DNA from: an uncultured Bacteroidia bacterium
GTDB lineage: Bacteria; Bacteroidota; Bacteroidia; NS11-12g; UBA9320
Length of the DNA: 32,717 nt
NCBI GenBank assembly: GCA_905478335.1
Contig: CAJQIC010000036.1
Location: 1-32,717 of the forward strand
Direction of reading: 5' to 3'
Under the pieces are notes generated by a model. It did not search any database. It was not told the origin of the DNA and worked only from the letters and a program-made list of their open reading frames with translations. The position numbers were made by a program, and so were the translations under genes. Shown piece after piece: positions 8,339 through 14,584 of the stretch; the stretch's first letter is position 1; every line of letters begins with the position of its first letter.

Positions 8339-8821
8339 ATGTCTTCTAAAGACAAAAACTTATCTGAATTTTCAGGCAAAATTCCTATACTACCGAACGC
8401 AAAGATTGGTATTGTCGTTTCTGAGTGGAACGAAGCCGTAACAGGTTCCTTATTATCTGGAGCGCTTAAAGTACTTGCAGAAGCTGGAATACCTGATTCA
8501 CACATACGAACTGTAAACGTTCCTGGTAGTTTTGAGTTGATTTTAGGAAGTCAGAAACTTGCTCAAATTGAGGACATAGACGCGGTTATATCAATTGGCT
8601 GTGTCATTCAAGGTGAAACAAGACATTTCGATTTCATTTGCCAAGCCGTGGCTACGGGTATAAGTGATGTTAATTTGAAGTTTGACAAACCCGTAATCTT
8701 TGGGGTTTTAACCACAGACAATCAACAACAAGCTTTAGATCGTGCAGGTGGAAAGCACGGCAACAAAGGTGAAGAAGCTGCGTATACGGCTGTAAGAATG
8801 ATTGAAGATCTGAAAGATTGA
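8339..8821 (+). CDS. ribH: 6,7-dimethyl-8-ribityllumazine synthase
   Basis: 160 residues, normal length. It condenses 5-amino-6-ribitylaminouracil with 3,4-dihydroxy-2-butanone 4-phosphate in riboflavin biosynthesis and usually assembles as pentamers or icosahedral shells. Visible signatures are VSEWN, VPGSFE, IGCVIQGETRHFDFI with the catalytic His96, FGVLTTDNQQQALDRAGGK with Arg135 for phosphate binding, and HGNKGEEAA. The start ATG lies 5 nt after the TPR gene. The last 24 nt (8798-8821), including the TGA stop, fall exactly into the 8-nt register of the repeat array that follows, so the tail MIEDLKD and the stop are part of the repeat pattern. The family length and fold are nevertheless intact. 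Confidence 0.96.
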   Translation: MSSKDKNLSEFSGKIPILPNAKIGIVVSEWNEAVTGSLLSGALKVLAEAGIPDSHIRTVNVPGSFELILGSQKLAQIEDIDAVISIGCVIQGETRHFDFICQAVATGISDVNLKFDKPVIFGVLTTDNQQQALDRAGGKHGNKGEEAAYTAVRMIEDLKD

Positions 8822-8893
8822 AGGATTGATGGACTGAAGGATTGAATGTCTGAAGGATTGAATGTCTGAAGGACTGAAGGATTGAAGGGGTCA
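8798..8893. repeat. Repeat island 2: first 8-nt array, overlapping the ribH 3' end
   Basis: Twelve octamers in unbroken register: ATGATTGA, AGATCTGA, AAGATTGA (these three inside ribH), then AGGATTGA, TGGACTGA, AGGATTGA, ATGTCTGA, AGGATTGA, ATGTCTGA, AGGACTGA, AGGATTGA, AGGGGTCA. The unit consensus is A-A/T-G-n-n-Y-T-G-A shortened to eight bases. Same family as 1683-1850. Confidence 0.9.
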
Positions 8894-8912
8894 ATATCAA
8901 CGGCAGTATATC

Positions 8913-8954
8913 TAGTCCTGAGTCTTCCGTCTTTAGTCTTTAGTCTATATTCTT
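8913..8954. repeat. TAGTCTT-type 7-nt array, copy 1
   Basis: Six heptamers in register: TAGTCCT, GAGTCTT, CCGTCTT, TAGTCTT, TAGTCTA, TATTCTT. This family is distinct from the TCAAY heptamers at 1853 and 9334. Confidence 0.85.
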
Positions 8955-9000
8955 GACAAAAACCAATTCCTAGAGGCTAGTTCCTTACTCGTACTATTAG

Positions 9001-9098
9001 AAGGATTGAATGAGTGAAGGATTGAAGGATTGAAGGATTGAATGAGTCAAGGATTGAATGTCTGAAGGTCTGAATGTCTGAATGACTTAAGGATTGAA
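9001..9098. repeat. Repeat island 2: second 8-nt array
   Basis: Octamers in register: AAGGATTG, AATGAGTG, AAGGATTG three times, AATGAGTC, AAGGATTG, AATGTCTG, AAGGTCTG, AATGTCTG, AATGACTT, AAGGATTG. It lies within copy 1 of the 212-bp duplication and is repeated at 9213. Confidence 0.9.
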
Positions 9099-9310
9099 GG
9101 GGTCAATATCAACGGCAGTATATCTAGTCCTGAGTCTTCCGTCTTTAGTCTTTAGTCTATATTCTTGACAAAAACCAATTCCTATAGGCTAGTTCCTTAC
9201 TCGTACTATTAGAAGGATTGAATGAGTGAAGGATTGAAGGATTGAAGGATTGAATGAGTCAAGGATTGAATGTCTGAAGGTCTGAATGTCTGAATGACTT
9301 AAGGATTGAA
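9089..9310. repeat. 212-bp tandem duplication, copy 2
   Basis: Second copy of 8877-9098, with a single substitution at 9185. The two copies share a 10-bp overlap (9089-9098) because the duplication joint lies in the octamer repeat, as expected for slippage or unequal recombination between octamers. Confidence 0.95.
9125..9166. repeat. TAGTCTT-type 7-nt array, copy 2
   Basis: Exact second copy of the six-heptamer array at 8913-8954, carried by the 212-bp duplication. Confidence 0.85.
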
Positions 9311-9328
9311 TGAGTGAATGAGTGAATG
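9213..9328. repeat. Repeat island 2: third 8-nt array
   Basis: Copy of the 9001 array, extended at its right end by AATGAGTG, AATGAGTG and AATGTTCA. It passes directly into the heptamer array at 9334. Confidence 0.88.
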
Positions 9329-9333
9329 TTCAT

Positions 9334-9389
9334 TTTCAACTTTCAATTTTCAACTCTCAATTATCAACTCTCAATTATCAGCTCTCAGC
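9334..9389. repeat. Repeat island 2: terminal 7-nt array
   Basis: Eight perfect-register heptamers: TTTCAAC, TTTCAAT, TTTCAAC, TCTCAAT, TATCAAC, TCTCAAT, TATCAGC, TCTCAGC. It ends 19 nt before the stop codon of the minus-strand deoxynucleoside kinase gene. It mirrors 1853-1887 in sequence family, order after the octamers, and position. Confidence 0.9.
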
Positions 9390-9408
9390 TCTCCCGCTTC
9401 TTGTAAAT

Positions 9409-10023
9409 TTAAAACAGCCCGTGAACCTCAGCATCGATCTTGCTGATAATTTTACCTAGGTCTTCCTGACTTGTTTCAAACTCTAAATCATCTACGTCGA
9501 TGATTAGCAATTTTCCGTCTGTGTAGGTAGATATCCATGCCTCATACCGCTCATTTAAACGTTTAAGGTAGTCGAGTCGGATAGAATCTTCATATTCTCT
9601 TCCTCTTTTTTGGATTCGATTCACCAACGCTGAAATGCTGGCTCGTAGATAAATCATTAAGTCTGGTGGTTCAAGCATCGACTTAATACTTGAGAATAAA
9701 GCTTGATAGGTATCAAAATCACGTGTACTCATCAAACCCATTGCATGAAGGTTGGGTGCAAAAATGTATGCGTCTTCATAAATTGTTCGGTCTTGGATAA
9801 CCGTTTCTCCGCGTGAACGGATATTTTGTACACCGTTGAATCTAGTATTTAGAAAAAATACCTGAAGATTAAATGACCAACGTTGCATATCTTCATAAAA
9901 GTCAGAGATATACGGATTGTTATCTAACGATTCAAAATGTGGTTCCCAGTTGTAATGTTTGGCAAGTAAATTTGTTAACGTTGACTTTCCTGCTCCGATG
10001 TTTCCGGCTATTGCAATGTGCAT
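9409..10023 (-). CDS. Deoxynucleoside kinase family protein
   Basis: 204 residues. P-loop GNIGAGKS at residues 7-14, the DRTIYED motif (Asp78-Arg79, the DRS-type motif of the deoxynucleoside kinase/thymidine kinase 2-like family) and a basic LID RIQKRGREYE. These place it with the dCK/dGK/dNK-type kinases, which phosphorylate deoxynucleosides for salvage in the cytosol. Base specificity (deoxyadenosine, deoxyguanosine or deoxycytidine) is not readable. The gene lies 51 nt after trpS and appears to have its own promoter overlapping the trpS 3' end. Downstream, 12 nt beyond its stop codon, repeat island 2 begins. Confidence 0.9.
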   Translation of the reverse strand: MHIAIAGNIGAGKSTLTNLLAKHYNWEPHFESLDNNPYISDFYEDMQRWSFNLQVFFLNTRFNGVQNIRSRGETVIQDRTIYEDAYIFAPNLHAMGLMSTRDFDTYQALFSSIKSMLEPPDLMIYLRASISALVNRIQKRGREYEDSIRLDYLKRLNERYEAWISTYTDGKLLIIDVDDLEFETSQEDLGKIISKIDAEVHGLF

Positions 10024-10065
10024 CTTCCTTCTCTGTTGACTTTAATGTGACTTTATTACTCCGTT

Positions 10066-10097
10066 CAAATCTATTTAATAAAACCTTCTAAAACCAA
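10066..10097 (-). promoter_or_regulatory. Promoter of the deoxynucleoside kinase gene
   Basis: On the minus strand TTG (10095-10097), 21 nt and a perfect TAGATTTG (10066-10073) match the Bacteroidota TTG / TAnnTTTG promoter in both boxes and spacing. The -33 box lies inside the trpS coding end, so the kinase can be expressed independently of trpS. Confidence 0.6.
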
Positions 10098-11073
10098 TAA
10101 TTTCCCTTACTTCTTTTAAGGTTGCCTCTGCACTTGATTTAGCCTTTTCTGCACCTGCTTCAGTTACTTGCTTAAGGTAGGTTTTATCTTCTTTTATTTC
10201 TTGTATGCGTTCTCTTATAGGTGCTATAAATGTAAGCACATCTTCAGACAGCTGTTTCTTGAAGTCTCCATATCTAATTTCACATTTGTTATACAATGCA
10301 TCAAAGTGATCAACTGTATCAGCAGAAGAAACAAGAGACATGATGTCAAACAAATTTTGAATGGCTTCGGGTTTTTCTTGATTCATGGATTCTGGTCCAG
10401 AGTCAGTTACAGCCCGCATTATTTTTTTGTGCGTCACTTTTTCTTCGTCATCAAAAAATATAGCATCTCCTTCCCCACCACTCTTACTCATTTTGCCGTT
10501 GTTGGTCAATCCAGGAACCTTGATTAATTTGCCCGTTCGACTATACGCTTCAGGCTCGTTAAAACATTGTACACCGTACATATGGTTAAATCTTTTGGCA
10601 AAATCCCGTGTCATCTCCAAATGTTGTTCTTGATCTTTTCCGACAGGAACAACGTCCGCTTTATGTATCAGGATGTCTACCGCCATTAATACTGGATAGG
10701 TAAGCAAGCCAGCATTTACATTGTTACGTTGTGTCTTTACCTTTTCTTTAAAAGAAGCAGACCGCTCTAACTCCCCTAAATATGCATTCATATTCATGTA
10801 TGTATACAATTCAGATATTTGAGGGACATCGCTTTGAACAAACAGCGTACATTTTTCAGGATCTAAGCCCATAGCCAAATACTCGGCCAAAACTTGATGC
10901 ACATTACTATGTAAATCTGCAGGCGTAGGATGCGTGGTTAGGGAGTGAATGTCAGCGATAAAAAAGAAAGCATTATGGGTTTCCTGCATTTGCAAAAAAC
11001 TTTTAACAGCACCAAAGTAATTACCCAAATGTAACTTCCCTGTTGGCCTAATTCCGCTTACAACTGTCTTCAT
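10075..11073 (-). CDS. trpS: Tryptophanyl-tRNA synthetase
   Basis: 332 residues, typical for bacterial TrpRS. It charges tRNA-Trp with tryptophan using ATP. The class I signatures are intact: GIRPTGKLHLGN (HIGH motif as HLGN, residues 15-18) and KMSKS (194-198) in NNGKMSKSGGEGDAIFFDDE. The conserved AYLGELERSASFKEK and PVGKDQEQHLEMTRDFAKRFN stretches are present. The start is the ATG at 11071-11073, 19 nt downstream of a perfect -7 element. A 15-nt palindrome lies just upstream of that element. Confidence 0.97.
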   Translation of the reverse strand: MKTVVSGIRPTGKLHLGNYFGAVKSFLQMQETHNAFFFIADIHSLTTHPTPADLHSNVHQVLAEYLAMGLDPEKCTLFVQSDVPQISELYTYMNMNAYLGELERSASFKEKVKTQRNNVNAGLLTYPVLMAVDILIHKADVVPVGKDQEQHLEMTRDFAKRFNHMYGVQCFNEPEAYSRTGKLIKVPGLTNNGKMSKSGGEGDAIFFDDEEKVTHKKIMRAVTDSGPESMNQEKPEAIQNLFDIMSLVSSADTVDHFDALYNKCEIRYGDFKKQLSEDVLTFIAPIRERIQEIKEDKTYLKQVTEAGAEKAKSSAEATLKEVREIIGFRRFY

Positions 11074-11092
11074 AACTGAGATTTTTCAGCGG

Positions 11093-11100
11093 CAAAAATA
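11093..11100 (-). promoter_or_regulatory. -7 promoter element of trpS
   Basis: TATTTTTG on the minus strand, an exact TAnnTTTG match, 19 nt before the trpS ATG. No clear TTG at the -33 position; a palindrome occupies part of the region instead. Confidence 0.5.
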
Positions 11101-11104
11101 CGAC

Positions 11105-11119
11105 TTAGGTATAACCTAA
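11105..11119. promoter_or_regulatory. Palindrome TTAGGT-ATA-ACCTAA upstream of trpS
   Basis: Perfect 6-bp arms around a 3-nt centre, four bases upstream of the trpS -7 box, inside the promoter spacer. The placement suits a repressor operator. The regulator is unknown, and a chance palindrome is possible. Confidence 0.35.
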
Positions 11120-11148
11120 AAGAATATGTGAATAAAAGCTCGGTGATT

Positions 11149-11793
11149 TTAAATTAGTCCTAAACTCTTTGCTTTAGAAACCAGTTCGGCTGGCCGACTC
11201 ACCCCAAGTTTTACGTTTAAGTTTCTTCTGTGTGAATTAACCGTGTGTTTGCTAATGTAGAGTTGTTCAGCGATGGCATCTGTTGTCATTCCCTTTGCAA
11301 TCAACTCCAAGATGCCTAACTCACGTTTAGACAGGTTTATCTTTTTACCATTTAACTCTATATTAGGCTTAAAGTCGTTCACTATGGCTTCAAGGATTTC
11401 TGTTCCAAAGTATTGTTGCCCGCTAATGACGGATTCCAATGCCGCACGTAATATGTCAAAATCCGTGTTTTTTAAAAGATACCCATCGGCACCCAGCTGC
11501 ACGATATTCTTAATGGATTTAACATCAATATGCATGGTTAATACAATTACCTTGGTATTGCTGTTGCTTCCCTTTATGCGCTGTGTCAGCTCCATACCAG
11601 ACATTTCAGGCATGGATAAATCTGTGAGTACAATGTCAACGTCATTGTATTCCAAGAAAGTCAATGCTTCTTTTGGGTTTGTAAACCCTTTGAGAACGGT
11701 CACACCGTCAATTTTTTCAAGTAAAATAATCAAACCGTCTAAAACGATTTGGTGATCATCAACTACAATTAATTTTTTATTTGGTTTTGCCAC
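11149..11793 (-). CDS. NarL/LuxR-family response regulator
   Basis: 214 residues. Receiver domain (about 1-125) with the acidic pair DD (12-13), phosphoacceptor Asp58 in DIVLTDLSMPEMSG, the conserved Thr in IVLTMH and Lys in LLKN. The C-terminal LuxR-type HTH (about 150-214) shows LSKRELGILELIAKGMTTDAIAEQL and ISKHTVNSHRRNLNVKLGV. It should act as a DNA-binding transcription regulator. The start is GTG (11791-11793), 13 nt after the stop of the sensor kinase gene, so the two form a two-component pair. All receiver residues are intact even though the kinase partner lacks its usual phosphoacceptor His. Confidence 0.93.
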   Translation of the reverse strand: MAKPNKKLIVVDDHQIVLDGLIILLEKIDGVTVLKGFTNPKEALTFLEYNDVDIVLTDLSMPEMSGMELTQRIKGSNSNTKVIVLTMHIDVKSIKNIVQLGADGYLLKNTDFDILRAALESVISGQQYFGTEILEAIVNDFKPNIELNGKKINLSKRELGILELIAKGMTTDAIAEQLYISKHTVNSHRRNLNVKLGVSRPAELVSKAKSLGLI

Positions 11794-11806
11794 TGGTTAA
11801 TACGTT

Positions 11807-13660
11807 TTATATAATTATTGGGAGTTCTAAGATTACTGTTGTACCTGATTTTTCGTTGCTGTCAATTGCAAAGCTACCGCCTACTTTTTCTATGCGCTTT
11901 CTAATATTGGGTATACCTAAGCCATTTGAACGATCCATATTCTCTTTGTCAAAGCCAGACCCGTTGTCTTCAACGATTAAACTCATCTTGCCATGCTCTT
12001 TTATTAAATGAATGTCAATAACATCAGCGACACCATGTTTTAGAGCGTTACTTACCAATTCCTGTAAAATGCGATAAAGTACAATTTCTTGCTGACCCGA
12101 GAGTCTTTCATCCATGCCATGATGGAACAAATTGATTTTTATTTTACCACTGGCTTGAATCGCTTCAATCAAATGCTCAACGGCGTGCATCAAACCAAAT
12201 TTGGCTAAAACACCAGATGCCAAATCGTGTGATATCTTACGCACTTCAGAAGCGGCTTCATCAATCAATTTTTTTGCTACATCAAACCTAATTTTTGCCG
12301 ACTCTTGCTTCTCTCCAAAATGCTCATCCATGGAACTAAAGTTTAGCTTAACCGCGCTTAAAATGCTCCCAAGCCTATCATTTAATTCTATTGCTATTCT
12401 GTTCCGCTCGTTGGATTGAGCCTCAAGCATAATGTCAATGTTTTGAATCTCCTGTGTCTTTAACATGGCATCCACTTTCTGACTGTAAATTTGTCGATCT
12501 CTAAGGGCTAGTTTCCTGCTTTGGAATAACGACCAGATGATAAACAAACTTATTAAACCGAGAACAACAGAAATAAAAATGATTAGTCTTTGGCTGCCTT
12601 CTCTCTCCTGAATTTGGTTCAGTAATCTTAAATTTTCTGATTCCGTTTCTGCCGTTTGATATTTTACTTCGAACTCCTCAAAAGATTGTGAACGTGCCTC
12701 GTCTTGATTGTCTTGTACTTTTTTAACATAACGCTCATAGGCATCTCCAACAATATCCGCTGACTTGCTTTGGTCACGATAACTAATCGCTATAGCGCCC
12801 AACGTTACTTCTTCTAAATCGCTTAACCCGTATCTTATGGACAACTGAAGTGCGGAATCCAAGAATGCTTCTGAAAGTTCAGGGTTTTCAAACTGTAAAT
12901 CTTGTCCACAATTTAAGTATATCGTCGCTAGTGAAACATGAAGTTCTTCAGCACGTGCAAGACTTAAGGCTTTGTTTAGATATAGACTTCCGGTGTCTTT
13001 CGATCCAAAATCTCTATTGAACAATCCATAGTTGTTATATAGTGTAACTAGAAAACCACTATTGCTAGACTGCTTTGCATAAAGAATCGCCTTGGCAAAG
13101 AGCTTATCGGCTTTATCATATTGTTTAAGTTGAATATGACATATTGCACCGTTTGTTGCCGCCTTAGCCATTAACTCGTACTCGTTTTGGGTACCTAACG
13201 TGTTATAGGCACTGTCAGAATAAACACTGGCTTTCTCAAAGTTTCCAATGCACATGTATGCCGTACTGATGCTACTAAACGCCTTGCCAATTAATGTTGT
13301 ATCGGCTAATGCGTAACCAATGTTTAGCGCGTTCCGGAACATCCAGATTGAACTGTCACAGGTTCCTCTTTCGTAATGCACACGCCCCAACACCAATTGC
13401 GCTCGAGCTTGGCTCTTTAAATCATTGTCTAATTGTGCTTGGTTTAAGACCGACTTGCTTAACAACTTGGCTGAGTCAAGGTCGACTTTTAAAAATGTTC
13501 TAGCTACGTCGTTTAACGAATCTAACTGCGTAAGAACAGGTTTGTCTTGTTTGCTCTCTTTTTGAACGCATCCATGCGTACAGAGAAGCAAAGTAAACGA
13601 CATTGCCATCCAAATAGTAGCCCTAAAATTCAAATACACACGCTCTTGTAGCACAGTCAC
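11807..13660 (-). CDS. TPR-containing sensor histidine kinase (HisKA_3 type) with Asn at the phosphoacceptor position
   Basis: 617 residues from a GTG start (13658-13660); an ATG at 13607-13609 is an alternative. Order: N-terminal signal/anchor (about 15-31), helical TPR repeats (about 60-320, such as YELMAKAATNGAICHIQLKQYDKADKLFAKAI), a coiled coil, one membrane helix (about 359-379, LIIFISVVLGLISLFIIWSLF), a HisKA_3-type dimerisation helix and a HATPase. The ATP-binding N box (ELVSNALKH), G1 (VEDNGSGFD) and G2 (NGLGIPNI) are intact. The dimerisation motif reads ERNRIAIELNDRLGS: Asn427 (codon AAT, 12380-12382) stands where the family has His. Autophosphorylation at the usual site is therefore not expected. 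It lies 13 nt before its response regulator and 92 nt after a caspase-like gene. Confidence 0.9.
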   Translation of the reverse strand: MTVLQERVYLNFRATIWMAMSFTLLLCTHGCVQKESKQDKPVLTQLDSLNDVARTFLKVDLDSAKLLSKSVLNQAQLDNDLKSQARAQLVLGRVHYERGTCDSSIWMFRNALNIGYALADTTLIGKAFSSISTAYMCIGNFEKASVYSDSAYNTLGTQNEYELMAKAATNGAICHIQLKQYDKADKLFAKAILYAKQSSNSGFLVTLYNNYGLFNRDFGSKDTGSLYLNKALSLARAEELHVSLATIYLNCGQDLQFENPELSEAFLDSALQLSIRYGLSDLEEVTLGAIAISYRDQSKSADIVGDAYERYVKKVQDNQDEARSQSFEEFEVKYQTAETESENLRLLNQIQEREGSQRLIIFISVVLGLISLFIIWSLFQSRKLALRDRQIYSQKVDAMLKTQEIQNIDIMLEAQSNERNRIAIELNDRLGSILSAVKLNFSSMDEHFGEKQESAKIRFDVAKKLIDEAASEVRKISHDLASGVLAKFGLMHAVEHLIEAIQASGKIKINLFHHGMDERLSGQQEIVLYRILQELVSNALKHGVADVIDIHLIKEHGKMSLIVEDNGSGFDKENMDRSNGLGIPNIRKRIEKVGGSFAIDSNEKSGTTVILELPIII

Positions 13661-13752
13661 TTTTAAACTGCAATATATTATTTACAACGTATAGAAGAGA
13701 AAAAAAGAGAGGCAAACCGGCGATTCAAGTAGCACTAACTAGTTATATGTAA

Positions 13753-14448
13753 CTACAGCACAAATGCCCCATTTTTATGGGTGTTGTAACACCCTAAAGC
13801 GGAGTTTACGTATTTAATATTTGAAGCGTTTAAAGAATCTAGATTGTCTATCACATCCTGAAATGTGGTAGCGGTTTTTATGGCATATTCAAAATCCAGC
13901 GCTCCAGAGCTAATGTTTAAGTGTTTCATAGCCCGTGGATTAAAACCGAGAGACAAAACTGCCGCTTTGGTCTTTACGTTCTGCTTTTCAAATTTCGCAT
14001 AATCCTCTAAAGACTTATCTACTTGACCTTTGGTTTCGCAGTCGCTAATAAGAAAGAAAACACGATCATCTGCATCAAAAATAGACAAACATTCGATTAA
14101 ATCTTTTCGCCTAAACACCTTGTTATCAGACAACAACAATGATTTATTCCCTCTTTTTTTAAATGGATTAAACCATCTTCCTTCGACATAAGACAAACCA
14201 GATATGCTTATAAAATACAGGCCCTTGCTTGGCGTGTCTTTTTTTATTTGAGTCAATTGCTGCTTAATCTGCTCTGAGCTGATCTCTGTTTTAGAGCTTA
14301 GTATTAACTCAGATTCATACCCCTTTTGCTTTGCAAACAGATGAAAATAATCGGCATCTTTCTCTCCATCAAACTGCAAATCATGATGTAAAGCATTGTT
14401 GATTCCAAAATGTATAGCCGTTTTATTTTGCCATTTCTCTTGACCCAT
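13753..14448 (-). CDS. Degenerate caspase-like (peptidase C14 fold) protein
   Basis: 231 residues, no signal peptide. The pattern follows a bacterial metacaspase: AIHFGINNALHHDLQFDGEKDADYF (beta1, then an NDA-like helix), the KGYESELILSSKTEISSEQIKQQL segment, a strand FISISGLS, FNPF..SLLLSDNKVFRRKDL, FFLISDCETKG, and AAVLSLGFNPRAMKHLNISSGALDFEYAI (equivalent to the late 'GC..N..A' region). In active family members the strands end in SGHG and DSCHSG. Here they are SGLS (Leu85 for the catalytic His) and SDCETKG (Cys137 kept). It is therefore probably not a conventional protease. It is transcribed ahead of the TPR kinase and response regulator. The family assignment is by eye and remote; an unrelated Rossmann-like protein cannot be excluded. 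Confidence 0.62.
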   Translation of the reverse strand: MGQEKWQNKTAIHFGINNALHHDLQFDGEKDADYFHLFAKQKGYESELILSSKTEISSEQIKQQLTQIKKDTPSKGLYFISISGLSYVEGRWFNPFKKRGNKSLLLSDNKVFRRKDLIECLSIFDADDRVFFLISDCETKGQVDKSLEDYAKFEKQNVKTKAAVLSLGFNPRAMKHLNISSGALDFEYAIKTATTFQDVIDNLDSLNASNIKYVNSALGCYNTHKNGAFVL

Positions 14449-14477
14449 TCTCCGTAGTTGTAGTAAATATTATTTCC

Positions 14478-14496
14478 GATTTCTGTAACAGAAATC
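14478..14496. promoter_or_regulatory. Inverted repeat upstream of the caspase-like gene (8-bp arms)
   Basis: GATTTCTG-TAA-CAGAAATC is a perfect dyad 29 nt before the caspase-like ATG. Its position in the likely promoter region suggests an operator, or a 5' UTR hairpin. Confidence 0.45.
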
Positions 14497-14498
14497 AA

Positions 14499-14516
14499 GT
14501 GTTTAATACAAAACAC
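14499..14516. promoter_or_regulatory. Inverted repeat GTGTTT-AATACA-AAACAC
   Basis: Perfect 6-bp arms, two bases beyond the previous dyad. It belongs to the cluster of three dyads between the ABC exporter and the caspase-like gene. Confidence 0.35.
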
Positions 14517-14538
14517 GATTTAATACCTCTAGAAAACA

Positions 14539-14554
14539 TCACTACTTGTAGTGA
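14539..14554 (-). terminator. Possible terminator hairpin after the ABC exporter
   Basis: TCACTAC-TT-GTAGTGA has perfect 7-bp arms, 30 nt past the exporter stop codon. On the minus strand it is followed by TGTTTTC, only weakly T-rich. It may be a terminator or a third operator-like dyad. Confidence 0.35.
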
Positions 14555-14584
14555 ATTTACGGATTTGGTGAAATATCAGTAATA

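Larger units (their letters stand above)
8877..9098. repeat. 212-bp tandem duplication, copy 1
   Basis: The sequence from 8877 to 9098 recurs at 9089-9310 with an offset of exactly 212 bp. The only difference seen is G8973 versus T9185. Each copy contains a TAGTCTT-type heptamer array, a unique stretch (TTGACAAAAACCAATTCC to TACTATTAG) and an 8-nt array. The near identity points to a recent duplication or active homogenisation. Confidence 0.95.

Noticed and set aside
8670-8900. Open frame of 76 codons antisense to ribH
   Set aside because: Shadow of ribH plus the octamer array; its N-terminal part is the same periodic peptide seen at 1604-1858.
8955-8960. TTGACA as a sigma70-type -35 box
   Set aside because: No TATAAT-like partner at 16-18 bp, and promoters in this phylum use TTG / TAnnTTTG. 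Kept only as a remark in the spacer finding.
8877-9310. Insertion sequence or transposon
   Set aside because: No transposase-like coding sequence, no terminal inverted repeats and no target duplications were seen; the duplication is tandem.
8822-9400. CRISPR array
   Set aside because: Unit periods are 7, 8 and 212 bp. There are no 25-40 bp direct repeats with unique spacers of constant size, and no cas genes are nearby.
13736-13755. Hairpin TAGTTA-TATG-TAACTA at the caspase-like stop codon as a terminator
   Set aside because: The stem is AT-rich and weak, overlaps the stop codon, and has no T-tract on the minus strand.
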